A program made the translations under genes and the position numbers. 64,000 bases of DNA. Source: Xiheimicrobium sp033763395. Its GTDB lineage: Bacteria; Myxococcota; Myxococcia; Myxococcales; Myxococcaceae. How positions within the stretch are numbered: the first letter of the stretch is position 1; every line of letters begins with the position of its first letter. This document shows, piece after piece, positions 33,468 through 42,024 of this stretch. The stretch is taken from positions 11,052 to 75,051 of the forward strand of contig JANRKQ010000069.1 in assembly GCA_033763395.1 (NCBI GenBank), in the 5' to 3' direction. The notes below the pieces were generated by a model that saw only the letters and a list, made by a program, of their open reading frames with translations, did no database searches and was not told the DNA's origin.

Positions 33468-33625
33468 AGTGGTTCGGAGGCATCGTGGTGGGGCTGTGGG
33501 CGCTCGCCCAGGGCACGGGGTTGACCCGCTTCCCGGACGAAGATCGCGGCGAGGTGCCCGCGTCGGTGCGGCTGGCGCCGGGCGGCATCTTGATGTGGCA
33601 CGACGGATTCATGGGAGGGAAGTGA
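33464..33625 (+). CDS. Small protein, 53 aa, in DUF4178 operon
   Basis: 53 residues starting in an ATGA overlap with the DUF4178 gene and ending 3 bases before DUF350. The N-terminal 18 residues are hydrophobic (MKWFGGIVVGLWALAQG), giving a signal or helix; the rest is polar with MWHDGFMGGK at the end. Unknown family. Coupling to both neighbours supports that it is real. Confidence 0.6.
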   Translation: MKWFGGIVVGLWALAQGTGLTRFPDEDRGEVPASVRLAPGGILMWHDGFMGGK

Positions 33626-33628
33626 CCG

Positions 33629-33850
33629 ATGGACTTCAACGCAATCGTCAAGCCGCTCGTGCTGGCCGTGGTGTTCTCCTTCATCGGCATGCTCGTGTTC
33701 GTCGCCGGCTTCTTCGTCATCCGCAAGCTGCTCCCCTTCGACGTGCACAAGGAGCTCGAGGTCGACCAGAACACCGCCGTCGGCATCGTCATCGCCTCGT
33801 TCATCCTCGGCCTCGCCTTCATCGTCGGCATGGCCATTCACGGCGGCTGA
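33629..33850 (+). CDS. DUF350 (YjfL-like) small membrane protein
   Basis: 73 residues with two membrane helices (about 8-28 and 48-68), matching a single DUF350 repeat; many members have two copies. A GGGAGGG ribosome site precedes the ATG. DUF350 is known from the yjf/PspA-type membrane-stress neighbourhoods, and here it is the third gene after DUF4178 and the 53-residue protein. Confidence 0.8.
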   Translation: MDFNAIVKPLVLAVVFSFIGMLVFVAGFFVIRKLLPFDVHKELEVDQNTAVGIVIASFILGLAFIVGMAIHGG

Positions 33851-33921
33851 CGCAAAGCCGCGTGGTGTCGCGGGCTTCAGGTGGCGCCGCAACCACTCTG
33901 GCTGGCCGGGGTTTTACCGTC

Positions 33922-34962
33922 GTGGCTCGCGTCGCGAAGCTGCTGGTGGGCGTACTCGCGCTGACGGCGTCGCCTGCGCGCGCGCACGACGTCGCCCTCG
34001 ACACGTTCTTCAACTGGACGGCGCCGTCGGCCAACAACCCGCGCACGGGCTCGGCCGGGTTCGCGCTCTCGGGCAGCGTCGACGTCTCGGAGCGGTGGAC
34101 CGTCTTCCTCTCGGGCCTCTTCCTGCGCGACTTCGCGACGCGCACGGCCGAGACGTACAGCGCCGGCTCGAACGTCTTCCTCGTCTCGGGTGGGGGCATG
34201 TGGTTGCCGACCAACCACCTCATGTTCATGGCGATGGCCATGGGCAGCCCGCCAACGGAGCAGCGCAGCGCGAGCGAGTGGACCTTCGGCCTCATCACCG
34301 CCGATGTTCTTTTTCGTGGCACGAACGCGAGCGTGGGAGGGCTGCTGCTGGGCTCGTACGCCACCAACGGCCTCTCGAAGCTCGAGCACGCCGTCGATCT
34401 GTCCGTGGGCGTCAACCACTTCCGCACCGAGACGACCGTCGAGCTGCCGCGGACGCTCCGGGCGATCGCGGCCCGAACGAACTGCGCCCGCAACAACGAG
34501 GAGGGGTGCGAGCTGCTGAATCGGCAGGAGGCGGCGCAGCTCACCCAGGTGCGCCTGGGCGCGACCTATGTGGCCACGTTGGCGCTCAAGACCGACGTCG
34601 CTGTCGACGTCGCGGGCTTTCTGTACGACTCGGCCGACCCGGCCTCGGTGGGCCTCTTCACGGTGCTCCTGAACGGGCGAACGGTTGAGTTCGGCAGCGG
34701 CGTGCCGGCGGCGCCCTGGGCGTTCACCGTACGCCCCAGCGTCACGCACCGCTTCTCGAAGTTCACCGTGCGCGGCGCCTATCAGCTCGGCCTCTACACG
34801 GGCGGGCTGGGCACGAACCACCTCGTGAGCGCCAGGGTGACGTGGAAGACGACGTCGTGGTTCCGGCTGACGCTCTCGGCCCTCGTGCAGGCCGACGTGG
34901 CCCAGCGGCAGGTCCTCAACCGCGGCGCGACGCTCGGTGCAGGCGCGCTGTTTCTTTTCTGA
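33922..34962 (+). CDS. Predicted outer-membrane beta-barrel protein
   Basis: 346 residues from GTG 33922. A signal peptide ends near ASPARA-HD. The remainder alternates aromatic and polar residues in beta-strand patterns (FALSGSVDVSERWTVFLSGLF; TWKTTSWFRLTLSALV) and ends in ALFLF; a terminal Phe is typical of outer-membrane barrels. No ligand family recognised. It follows DUF350 by 71 bases on the same strand and may be co-expressed. Confidence 0.6.
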   Translation: MARVAKLLVGVLALTASPARAHDVALDTFFNWTAPSANNPRTGSAGFALSGSVDVSERWTVFLSGLFLRDFATRTAETYSAGSNVFLVSGGGMWLPTNHLMFMAMAMGSPPTEQRSASEWTFGLITADVLFRGTNASVGGLLLGSYATNGLSKLEHAVDLSVGVNHFRTETTVELPRTLRAIAARTNCARNNEEGCELLNRQEAAQLTQVRLGATYVATLALKTDVAVDVAGFLYDSADPASVGLFTVLLNGRTVEFGSGVPAAPWAFTVRPSVTHRFSKFTVRGAYQLGLYTGGLGTNHLVSARVTWKTTSWFRLTLSALVQADVAQRQVLNRGATLGAGALFLF

Positions 34963-35055
34963 AGCCGGCCCACAGGGCGATTGTTGCGATGCGCCCCGCG
35001 CCGGGAGACGATAGGGCTGGCGTTCGTCGGCCGTTCGCCCCGGGAGACTTCCATC

Positions 35056-37761
35056 GTGACTGTACCTTTCCGTTCCGCATTTACCCTCGCGGGGGCCTGC
35101 CTCGCCCTCGCGGTGTCAGGCTGCACCTGCGGCAGCACGGTCAACGTCAGCGGGCGCGATGGCGGCGCGGGGGGCGGCACGTCGTTGGTGGGCGGCGGAA
35201 CGTCGGGGCCTGGTGGCGGCGGGGCCGGCGGCGCGGCGACGGGCGGTGGTGAGGCGGGCGGCGCCGCGGGGGGCACAGCGGGCGGCGGCACCGAGCTCGA
35301 CGGCGGCGAAGACGGCGGCTCGACCCAGCTGTGTTCGCTCGTCACCTGCGCGTCGGCCAACGCCAACTGCGGGCCGGTCGGCGACGGCTGCGGTGGGTTC
35401 ATCAACTGCGGCAGCTGCACCGCGCCGCAGACGTGTGGCGGCGGTGGAACGCCGTCGCAGTGCGGCGGCTCGATGGGCTGCGTCCCCCGCACCTGCGCGA
35501 GCGAGAACGCCAACTGCGGGCCGCTGGGTGACGGCTGCGGCAACGTCATTCAGTGCGGCACCTGCTCGGTCGCCGGCGAGACGTGCGGCGGCGGGGGCAC
35601 GCCGAACCGCTGCGGCCAGTCCGGCACCGGCCTCGTCGACGGCGGCTGCGTGCCGCGCACCCCGTGCCCCGCGGGCCTCACCTGCGGCGCCATCGCCGAT
35701 GGGTGTGGCGGGACGATCTCGTGCGGCACCTGCTCTGTGGCCGGCCAGACGTGTGGCGGCGGTGGCATGGCCAACGTCTGCGGCGCGTCGAACAGCTGCG
35801 TGCCCCGCACCTGTCAGCAGGCCGGCGCGACGTGCGGCCAGGTCGGCGATGGCTGCGGCGGCCTCACGCCCAACTGCGGCAGCTGCGACACCGACGCCGG
35901 CGTCATCTGCGGCGGCGGCGGCCTGCCCAACGTGTGCGGCTCGAACGTGCCCGACGGCGGCACCTGCACGAACCTGTGCCTGCAGCAGAACCAGTGCGAC
36001 GCGGGCGTCAACACCGTCACGGGCACCGTGCGCGCGCCCACGCCCCCGGCCTACCTCGCGACGGGCCAGCAGGCCGACCCGATTCCCGGCGCCCTCGTGT
36101 ACGTGCCGAACGGCACCGTGCAGGCGCTCCCGCAGGGCGCCTCGTGCACCACCTGCGCGGGCCAGGCCTCGGGCAGCCCCCTCGTCACCGCGACCACCAA
36201 CACCGATGGCACCTTCACCCTGTCGAACGTGCCGTGCGGAGCCAACATCCCCCTCGTGATTCAGCTCGGGAAGTGGCGCCGGCAGATCACCATTCCCAGC
36301 GTGGCCTGCTGTGGCACCACCGCGCTCACGGCCGATCAGACGCGGCTGCCGCGCACCCAGGCCGAGGGCGACATTCCCCTCATCGCGATGGTGACCGGCA
36401 ACGCCGACCCGATGGAGTGCATCTTGCCGAAGATCGGCATCGCCTCGAGCGAGTTCACCCTGCCCTCGGGCAACGGGCGGGTGCGCTTCTTCCGCGACAA
36501 CGGCACCAACTTCAGCGGCGGCGCTCCGGCGGCGGGGGCCGCGCTGTTCCAGAACCCGACGGAGCTCGCGAAGTACGATCTCGTCGTCGTCGACTGCGTG
36601 GGTGGGCCGACGGGCCGCTCGAACGCCGAGCTCACGAACATTCGCAACTACCTGAACAGCGGCGGCCGCATCTACCTGAGCCACTACGGCTACGTGTGGC
36701 TGCACACGAACTCGCCCTTCAACGGCGTGGCGAACTGGGCTCCGGAGCAGACGAACCCGCCCGACCAGCTCGCGTTCATCGACACGTCCTTCCCCAAGGG
36801 CATGACCTTCTCGCAGTGGATGCAGCTCACCGGCGGATCCCCCGCGGGCCAGCCCGGCCGCATGAACGTGCAGCAGGTTCGCCGCGACACCAACGGCCTG
36901 GCCGCGATGAGCCCTGCGCAGCGCTGGGTGTTCTCGTCGAACCCGTCGGGGAACAACGCGATCCCGCTGCAGTTCACCTTCAACACGCCGGTAGGCGTGC
37001 CGGTGGGCCAGCAGTGCGGGCGCGTGTTGTTCTCGGACTTCCACGTGGCGACGGGCGGCTCCGGAGGCGGCACGTTCCCCTCGTCGTGCGGCAGCGCCTC
37101 GCCGATGTCGGCGCAGGAGAAGGTGCTCGAGTTCATGATCTTCGACCTCACCTCATGCATCCAGCCCGACAGCGGCGGGCCGACGTGCTCGCCGCGCACC
37201 TGCCAGCAGCTCGGCTTCTCGTGTGGGCAGCAGGGCGATGGGTGTGGCGGCACCATCAACTGTGGGCCGTGCCCGATGGGGCAGTTCTGCGGCGGGGCCG
37301 GTCAGCCCGGGGTGTGCGGCGGCGCGATGTGCATGCCGCAGAGCTGCACGGCGCAGAGCATCGAGTGTGGCCAGGCGGGTGACGGCTGCGGCAATGTCAT
37401 CTCGTGCGGCATGTGTCCTCCGGGCCAGGTGTGCGGCGCGGGTGGGCCGGGGCGCTGCGGCTCCGGAGGCTGTACGCCGCGCACCTGTCAGCAGCAGAAC
37501 CTCTCGTGCGGCCCCGCTGGCGATGGCTGCGGCAACGTCATTCAGTGCGGCACCTGCACGGCCCCCGACACCTGCGGCGGCGGCGGGACGCCGGGCGTCT
37601 GCGGCCGCACGAGCTGCCAGCCGCGCACCTGCCAGCAGGCCAGCGCGCAGTGCGGCGTCATCGCCGATGGGTGCGGCGGCACCGTGAACTGCGGGCCGTG
37701 CACTGCGCCTCAGACGTGCGGCGGCAGCGGTGTGCCCAACCAGTGCGGCGGCATCATGTGA
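35056..37761 (+). CDS. Large Cys-rich repeat lipoprotein with carboxypeptidase-regulatory and ThuA-like core
   Basis: 901 residues from GTG 35056, lipobox LAVSGC. A Gly-rich linker is followed by four cysteine-rich repeats (35335-35945), a central non-repeat part of about 410 residues, and four more repeats (37180-37758). Each repeat is about 45 residues of the form C-x-P-x-T-C-x(6)-C-G-x(3)-D-G-C-G-x(3)-x-C-G-x-C-x(6)-C-G-G-G-G-x-P-x-x-C-G. The core begins with a CarboxypepD_reg-like fold (TVTGTVRAPTPPAY, GTFTLSNVPCG), then resembles a ThuA/GATase-like domain (YDLVVVDCVGG). Likely a surface-exposed adhesin or matrix protein. The repeats must be oxidised outside the cytoplasm. Confidence 0.72.
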   Translation: MTVPFRSAFTLAGACLALAVSGCTCGSTVNVSGRDGGAGGGTSLVGGGTSGPGGGGAGGAATGGGEAGGAAGGTAGGGTELDGGEDGGSTQLCSLVTCASANANCGPVGDGCGGFINCGSCTAPQTCGGGGTPSQCGGSMGCVPRTCASENANCGPLGDGCGNVIQCGTCSVAGETCGGGGTPNRCGQSGTGLVDGGCVPRTPCPAGLTCGAIADGCGGTISCGTCSVAGQTCGGGGMANVCGASNSCVPRTCQQAGATCGQVGDGCGGLTPNCGSCDTDAGVICGGGGLPNVCGSNVPDGGTCTNLCLQQNQCDAGVNTVTGTVRAPTPPAYLATGQQADPIPGALVYVPNGTVQALPQGASCTTCAGQASGSPLVTATTNTDGTFTLSNVPCGANIPLVIQLGKWRRQITIPSVACCGTTALTADQTRLPRTQAEGDIPLIAMVTGNADPMECILPKIGIASSEFTLPSGNGRVRFFRDNGTNFSGGAPAAGAALFQNPTELAKYDLVVVDCVGGPTGRSNAELTNIRNYLNSGGRIYLSHYGYVWLHTNSPFNGVANWAPEQTNPPDQLAFIDTSFPKGMTFSQWMQLTGGSPAGQPGRMNVQQVRRDTNGLAAMSPAQRWVFSSNPSGNNAIPLQFTFNTPVGVPVGQQCGRVLFSDFHVATGGSGGGTFPSSCGSASPMSAQEKVLEFMIFDLTSCIQPDSGGPTCSPRTCQQLGFSCGQQGDGCGGTINCGPCPMGQFCGGAGQPGVCGGAMCMPQSCTAQSIECGQAGDGCGNVISCGMCPPGQVCGAGGPGRCGSGGCTPRTCQQQNLSCGPAGDGCGNVIQCGTCTAPDTCGGGGTPGVCGRTSCQPRTCQQASAQCGVIADGCGGTVNCGPCTAPQTCGGSGVPNQCGGIM
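35335..35945 (+). repeat. Four Cys-rich protein repeats (N-terminal block)
   Basis: Units each carrying DGCGG or DGCGN and CGGGG. Third positions differ between copies, so they are old duplications. Confidence 0.75.
37180..37758 (+). repeat. Four Cys-rich protein repeats (C-terminal block)
   Basis: Same cysteine spacing as the N-terminal block, ending the protein; all begin C-x-P-(R/Q)-(T/S)-C. Unit 7 (from 37474) is closest to unit 2, sharing NVIQCGTC. Confidence 0.75.
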
Positions 37762-38222
37762 GCCGCGAGGGGGCGTGAGTCGTCCGGCCGGTTGGCCGCC
37801 GATCGCCACGCATGCCCCACTCGAGACGTCGAGGTGGGAGGAGCGCCCGACCGGGGCGGAGCCGTTCTCGGTGGTCAAATCGCTTCGTCGCACGGCCCTC
37901 GACGAGCCGGAGCTCGACCCTCACGGGCCGTCAGGTCGGGACCACGTGGTGCTGCTCAGCGACGAGCGGCCCAGGGGGTGTCGCCCGTCGAACCCGAACG
38001 GCGCCGTGGCCAACGCGCTGGCGTGCCGGTACCAGTCCAGCGCCGACGCTCTCGCCAGCGCGGGTATCAGATTCCCGGTCGCGTCAGGGGCCTGCGGGCC
38101 TCTCGCCGCCTGACCCCGTCGGGCCGACACCTGGGCGGACAGGCCCATCCCCGAGGCGCAGCGGCAGCCCCCGTCGGCCCGGCGCATGGCATCGGCCGTT
38201 CGGCGGCGCAGCCCAGCGTGCC
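37762..38222. other. Intergenic gap without a supported gene
   Basis: 461 bases between the Cys-rich lipoprotein and a convergent dehydrogenase. Overlapping open frames on both strands are only statistical shadows; none has a ribosome site or protein-like composition that I would defend. A hairpin with a G bulge (CCCAC TCGA / TCGA G GTGGG) occurs at 37816-37838, about 55 bases after the stop, and could be part of a terminator. Confidence 0.5.
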
Positions 38223-39152
38223 TCACCCGCCGGTCGCGGACTCCACGAGCGCCCACAGGGCCTCGCGGTCGGCGTCGCTCTCCTTCGTGAACGACAGCGG
38301 GTGCGTCGACACCGCCTCGCGATCGAACCACAACAGGCCGCTCTTCCCTTCGAGGCGCGGCGCGGCGGCGAGCCACACCACGGTGTCGGCGCCCTCCTCA
38401 GGGGTGCGCAAGATGCCCTTTGTCCACTTGTAGAAGGTCGGCAGGCTCGAGCGCACCGCGGGCGTGTCGGCCCAGCCGGGGTGCATCGTCGAGAACGTGA
38501 TGTCGGGCTGCTTCACGGCCCACAACTCCGAGAGGATCACCTCGGCGCGCTTCGTCTGCGCGTACGCCACCACGCCGTCGAACGTCTGCACCTTCCCCTG
38601 GAGCACGTCGAGGTCGAGCTTCTGGGTGAACATGCCGCCCGACGTCACCGTCACCACGCGGCCCTTCGCGACGAGCAGCTTGGGGAGCAGGGCCTTCGTC
38701 AGCGCGTGCGGGCCCAGCACGTTGGTCGCGAAGGTCACCTCGTGGCCCTCGTCGGTGCGCGTGAGCGACGGAGGCAGCACCCCGGCGTTGTTCACCAGCA
38801 CGTCGACAGGCCCGTGGAACCCCTCGACGAAGCGGCGCACGTCGGCGAGCCGCGAAACGTCGACCCGATGCAGGTGAAGCTGCGCGCTCGGCAACTCGCC
38901 CTTGATGGCCTGGGCCGCAGACTGGCCGCGGGCCTCGTCACGACACAGCAGGTGCACGGTGGCGCCGAGAGCTGCCAGCGCCTTCGAGGCCGCGAACCCC
39001 AGGCCCGAGTTGGCGCCCGTCACCAGCACCACGCGCCCCGCCAGCGACACCTGGAGATCGCTCGCGACGAAGCGGCGCGCGTGGCGGCGGAACCCGGAGC
39101 GGTCGAACGAGAAGACGACCGAAGCGTCGAGGAGGGAATCGAGAGCGCCCAT
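38223..39152 (-). CDS. Short-chain dehydrogenase, DHRS12-like
   Basis: 309 residues. A 35-residue N-terminal extension (DRSGFRRHARRF) before the Rossmann fold is typical of DHRS12-type members. TGANSGLGFA gives the cofactor site, NNAGVL follows, and the active site reads TSGG...YAQTKRA. Substrate unknown. It is transcribed toward the gap; the gene upstream on the same strand ends 67 bases away. Confidence 0.88.
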   Translation of the reverse strand: MGALDSLLDASVVFSFDRSGFRRHARRFVASDLQVSLAGRVVLVTGANSGLGFAASKALAALGATVHLLCRDEARGQSAAQAIKGELPSAQLHLHRVDVSRLADVRRFVEGFHGPVDVLVNNAGVLPPSLTRTDEGHEVTFATNVLGPHALTKALLPKLLVAKGRVVTVTSGGMFTQKLDLDVLQGKVQTFDGVVAYAQTKRAEVILSELWAVKQPDITFSTMHPGWADTPAVRSSLPTFYKWTKGILRTPEEGADTVVWLAAAPRLEGKSGLLWFDREAVSTHPLSFTKESDADREALWALVESATGG

Positions 39153-39219
39153 CGCCGCGAACCTCTAGCGCCGACGCCCGCGCCGCGAAACGCCTGGATG
39201 GTGCCCCGTCTGGCCGACG

Positions 39220-40185
39220 TCAGGGCAACTCACGGCCCAGGCGGCCGAACTTGAAGCGGCTCGCCCACAACGAGTCGATGTGGCGCGCGGCGTCCTTCAC
39301 CGGGTCGAGGCCCAGCGCCTCGGCGACCAGCACCGCCCCCTGGTGACAGACGCCGTTGGTGCCGTACGCCCCCGGGTGCTTCGTGTAGAGCGCGTCGACC
39401 GCCGCGTGCAGCTTCTCGGGGGACGACAGCGCGACGCCCTCGACCGCGCGGGTGTCGTACCGGTGGCCGCCCACCTCGGCGTAGTCGGGCACCTTCGTGT
39501 ATAGCCCCGAGCCCGCCGTCCCGTAGTTGAGCCGCCCGAGGAAGAGCGGGTTGTCGGACGAGCGGAGGAACGACGAGCCCTCGCTCCGCACGCCCTGCGC
39601 CTCGACCCACGCCGTGAGCGCCTTCTCGTCGAGGAGGCCGGGGAGGCGCTCCTTCGACTTCCCACGCTGCACCAGGCCATTCTCGGCCGCGGGAAAGGCG
39701 CCGTCCTTCGGCTTCGGCACGAGGAAGAACTGCCACTCGGCGTGCTCGACCGGGTCCATGCCGGCGACGTTGACGATGTCGGCCGTCACCAACTTCGCCA
39801 CCACCTGCCCCTCGAGGCCGCGCTCGGTGAGGAAGGCCTGCGCCTTCTCCAACCGCGCGTCGACGTGCGCGTGGGCCGAGGCCTTGTCCTTGACGAAGGC
39901 CGTCGCGTCGGCGTTCGAGGTGGGGTTCGCGTTGTCCATGCCCACGCGGAAGAGGCCCGTCTGCGCCGCGAACTGCTGCGCCTGCCGCTGGGCCTGCGCC
40001 GCCTGCTGCTGAAGGTGCTGCGCCGCCTGGCGAACGACGGCCTTCGGCTTCCACCCGCCGCCTGGGGCCGGGGCCGACGCCGTGTCGGTCTTCTTCGGGC
40101 TCGGCGAAGCCGCTGGAGCGGCGGGGGCCTTCGCGACGCGGGCATCGGTTCGGGAGGTGCGCATGCAGCAGTATCGCACCCACAT
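39220..40185 (-). CDS. Hypothetical protein with Gln/Ala helix and possible Cys-His active site
   Basis: 321 residues from ATG 40185, which has a GGGAGGG ribosome site (ATG 40164 is an alternative). An Ala/Pro-rich start, a Gln/Ala-rich helix (AAQHLQQQAAQAQRQAQQF, residues about 54-74), then a globular C-terminal part. GTNGVCHQGAVLVAEALG near residue 290 has the look of a Cys-peptidase helix but other catalytic residues are unassigned. I do not recognise a family. Confidence 0.55.
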   Translation of the reverse strand: MWVRYCCMRTSRTDARVAKAPAAPAASPSPKKTDTASAPAPGGGWKPKAVVRQAAQHLQQQAAQAQRQAQQFAAQTGLFRVGMDNANPTSNADATAFVKDKASAHAHVDARLEKAQAFLTERGLEGQVVAKLVTADIVNVAGMDPVEHAEWQFFLVPKPKDGAFPAAENGLVQRGKSKERLPGLLDEKALTAWVEAQGVRSEGSSFLRSSDNPLFLGRLNYGTAGSGLYTKVPDYAEVGGHRYDTRAVEGVALSSPEKLHAAVDALYTKHPGAYGTNGVCHQGAVLVAEALGLDPVKDAARHIDSLWASRFKFGRLGRELP

Positions 40186-40232
40186 CGCGGGCGTCCCTCC
40201 CTCGGTTTGTCAGCGTTTCTGATGGTTTGAGC

Positions 40233-40306
40233 GACGACCAAGCGCGGCACGCGAGCAACCCTCACGCTGACTGGCGTTCACCGCAACCGAGGTGTGACGA
40301 CCAAGC
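40233..40306. repeat. 11-bp direct repeats GACGACCAAGC
   Basis: GACGACCAAGC occurs at 40233-40243 and 40296-40306, upstream of the gene starting at 40185 and after the kinase stop at 40312. Read on the minus strand as GCTTGGTCGTC they precede a possible promoter, so a regulator could bind both. Confidence 0.3.
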
Positions 40307-40311
40307 CACAG

Positions 40312-41955
40312 TCAGTCTTCGACCCATCGCAGCGGAGCGAGCTCGGTGTGCTGCGGGCCGACCGACATCACCCGGGGACCGGCCCGTTGGCCGTCGGGGA
40401 GGACCACCTCGACGGGGTGCAGGCCGACGGGGAGCTCGAGCTGGCGCGGCGCGAAACCCACCGACTTGCCGTCGACGAAGACTTCACCACGCACGAAGCG
40501 CTGGCCGCCCACCGCGATGACCCCGAGGCGCGGTGGCTGGCGGGGCTGTGGCGCCGGACTCGGAGCCGGACGCGGCGGTGGAGTCGAGGGATCTGGGTTG
40601 GCCACGAGCACTGGACGGGTGACGACGGCTCGGCGATCGCCTTCGAGGGGCTCGAAGGCGAGGTCGTCGTCGGCCGGCACGGGTTCTGGCGGGCGACTGA
40701 GGGCGAGCGCCAGCGCGCCGAGCCCCGCCGTGAGCGTCAGCACGGCGAGCAACGCCGGCCACAGACGGCGCTGGGGCGCGAACGTCGGCGTGTCTGTGAG
40801 CGGCCCGCTGCTCTGAGGCGCGAGGCTCAGCGCGACGTTTGGCGTGGGCGCGGCGAGGTGCGAGGCCGCCGCTGCTTTCGTCGGCGAGCCGTGCTGCGTC
40901 GGCGAGCCGTTCTGCGTCGGCGTGTCGTTCTGCGCCGGAGAGCCGTTCTGCGTCGTCAGCGAGGCGTCCCGCGGCAGTTCCGCCTCACGCTCAGACGCGA
41001 CACTCGACGGGGAAGAGCGAAGGAACCTGGATGCAGCGGTGTCCGCCCGGGGCGCGTCCCCCACCTGCATCGCTGGAACAGGCAGCGCCAGGGTCTCGAC
41101 CGCCGACGCGACCGCCGCCTCCACGCCGAACGCCGGCACGAGTCGCTCGAGGGCGGCCTCGCACGCTTCCGCGAAGCCGAGCGCGCTTGAGAACCTGGCG
41201 TTCCGGTCGCGCTCCACGGCTCGCGCCACCACGGCCCGCACCGGCTCCACCAGCGCCGGAGAGAGCGGCAGCGGCACGCCGGCCAACAAGTCCACCAGGG
41301 CGTTCTCGTCGGCGAGCGGGCTCCTTCCGGTGCAGAGCGCGTGGAGCGTGCAGCCCAGTGAGAACACGTCGGCGCGCGCGTCGACGTCACCCTTCGTCGC
41401 CTGCTCCGGCGCCATGTAGCTGGGTTTGCCGCGGCTGGCGCCGGCGAGCGTGCGCTCCGTGCGGTGCTTCCACCGCGCGATGCCGAAGTCCGACAGCTTC
41501 ACCTCACCGCGCCGAGAGAGGAGCACGTTCTGCGGGCTGACGTCGCGATGCACCACGTTGAGCGGCGCCCCCGTCTCGTCGACGGCGGTGTGCGCGGCGT
41601 GCAGAGCCCGACCGACGCGCGCGGCGATGCCAAGGGCCAGCGGCGGCGACACCGCGCCCAGCCGGCCGGCGTCCGCCCCGTCCACCAACTCCATCACCTG
41701 AAACGCGACCCCGGCGTCGACGCCGAAGTCGATGACGGCCACCACGCCCGGGTGATGCAGGGCGCTCAAGACGCGCGCTTCATCGACGAACAAGCCTGCG
41801 AGGCGCTCGTCACCGGCGTGCTCCATAGCCACGCGCTTGACCGCCACCCTGCGCCTGAACCCGGCCTCGCCGTGCGCGACGGCCTCCCACACCTCGGCCA
41901 TGCCGCCGCGCCCCAGCAGCCGCACGAGCTCGTATTTCCCGGCGAGCCGCGTCAC
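40312..41955 (-). CDS. Ser/Thr protein kinase with PEGA-type C-terminus
   Basis: About 547 residues from GTG 41955. Kinase: GRGGMAEV at residues 15-22, VAVKR, HRDVSPQN, DFGIAR and APEQ. A Ser/Thr/Gln linker contains four 18-base repeats (TQNGSP-like), then a membrane helix near 400-421 (LWPALLAVLTLTAGLGALALAL), a Pro-run and a PEGA-like domain (GEVFVDGKSVGFAPRQLELPVG). Divergent from the esterase by 69 bases. A longer open frame to 42714 overlaps that gene and is not used. Confidence 0.9.
   Translation of the reverse strand: MTRLAGKYELVRLLGRGGMAEVWEAVAHGEAGFRRRVAVKRVAMEHAGDERLAGLFVDEARVLSALHHPGVVAVIDFGVDAGVAFQVMELVDGADAGRLGAVSPPLALGIAARVGRALHAAHTAVDETGAPLNVVHRDVSPQNVLLSRRGEVKLSDFGIARWKHRTERTLAGASRGKPSYMAPEQATKGDVDARADVFSLGCTLHALCTGRSPLADENALVDLLAGVPLPLSPALVEPVRAVVARAVERDRNARFSSALGFAEACEAALERLVPAFGVEAAVASAVETLALPVPAMQVGDAPRADTAASRFLRSSPSSVASEREAELPRDASLTTQNGSPAQNDTPTQNGSPTQHGSPTKAAAASHLAAPTPNVALSLAPQSSGPLTDTPTFAPQRRLWPALLAVLTLTAGLGALALALSRPPEPVPADDDLAFEPLEGDRRAVVTRPVLVANPDPSTPPPRPAPSPAPQPRQPPRLGVIAVGGQRFVRGEVFVDGKSVGFAPRQLELPVGLHPVEVVLPDGQRAGPRVMSVGPQHTELAPLRWVED
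40880..40951 (-). repeat. Four 18-base tandem repeats in kinase linker
   Basis: Period 18 at 40880, 40898, 40916 and 40934, encoding six-residue units such as TQNGSP on the minus strand. The copies differ by only a few bases, so they are relatively recent. Confidence 0.7.
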
Positions 41956-42024
41956 GACGCCACGATGGCAGACCTGCTCGACGTTCGCTCCATTCCATCG
42001 CTTCCGTGCCACGCTCCGCCGCCG

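Noticed and set aside
35335..37758. Regular repeats that could suggest a CRISPR array
   Set aside because: They are in frame, encode cysteine-rich protein repeats and have no spacers of uniform length.
37792..38433. A 213-codon plus-strand frame across the gap
   Set aside because: It runs into the convergent dehydrogenase gene, has no ribosome site and has low-complexity Arg/Ala composition.
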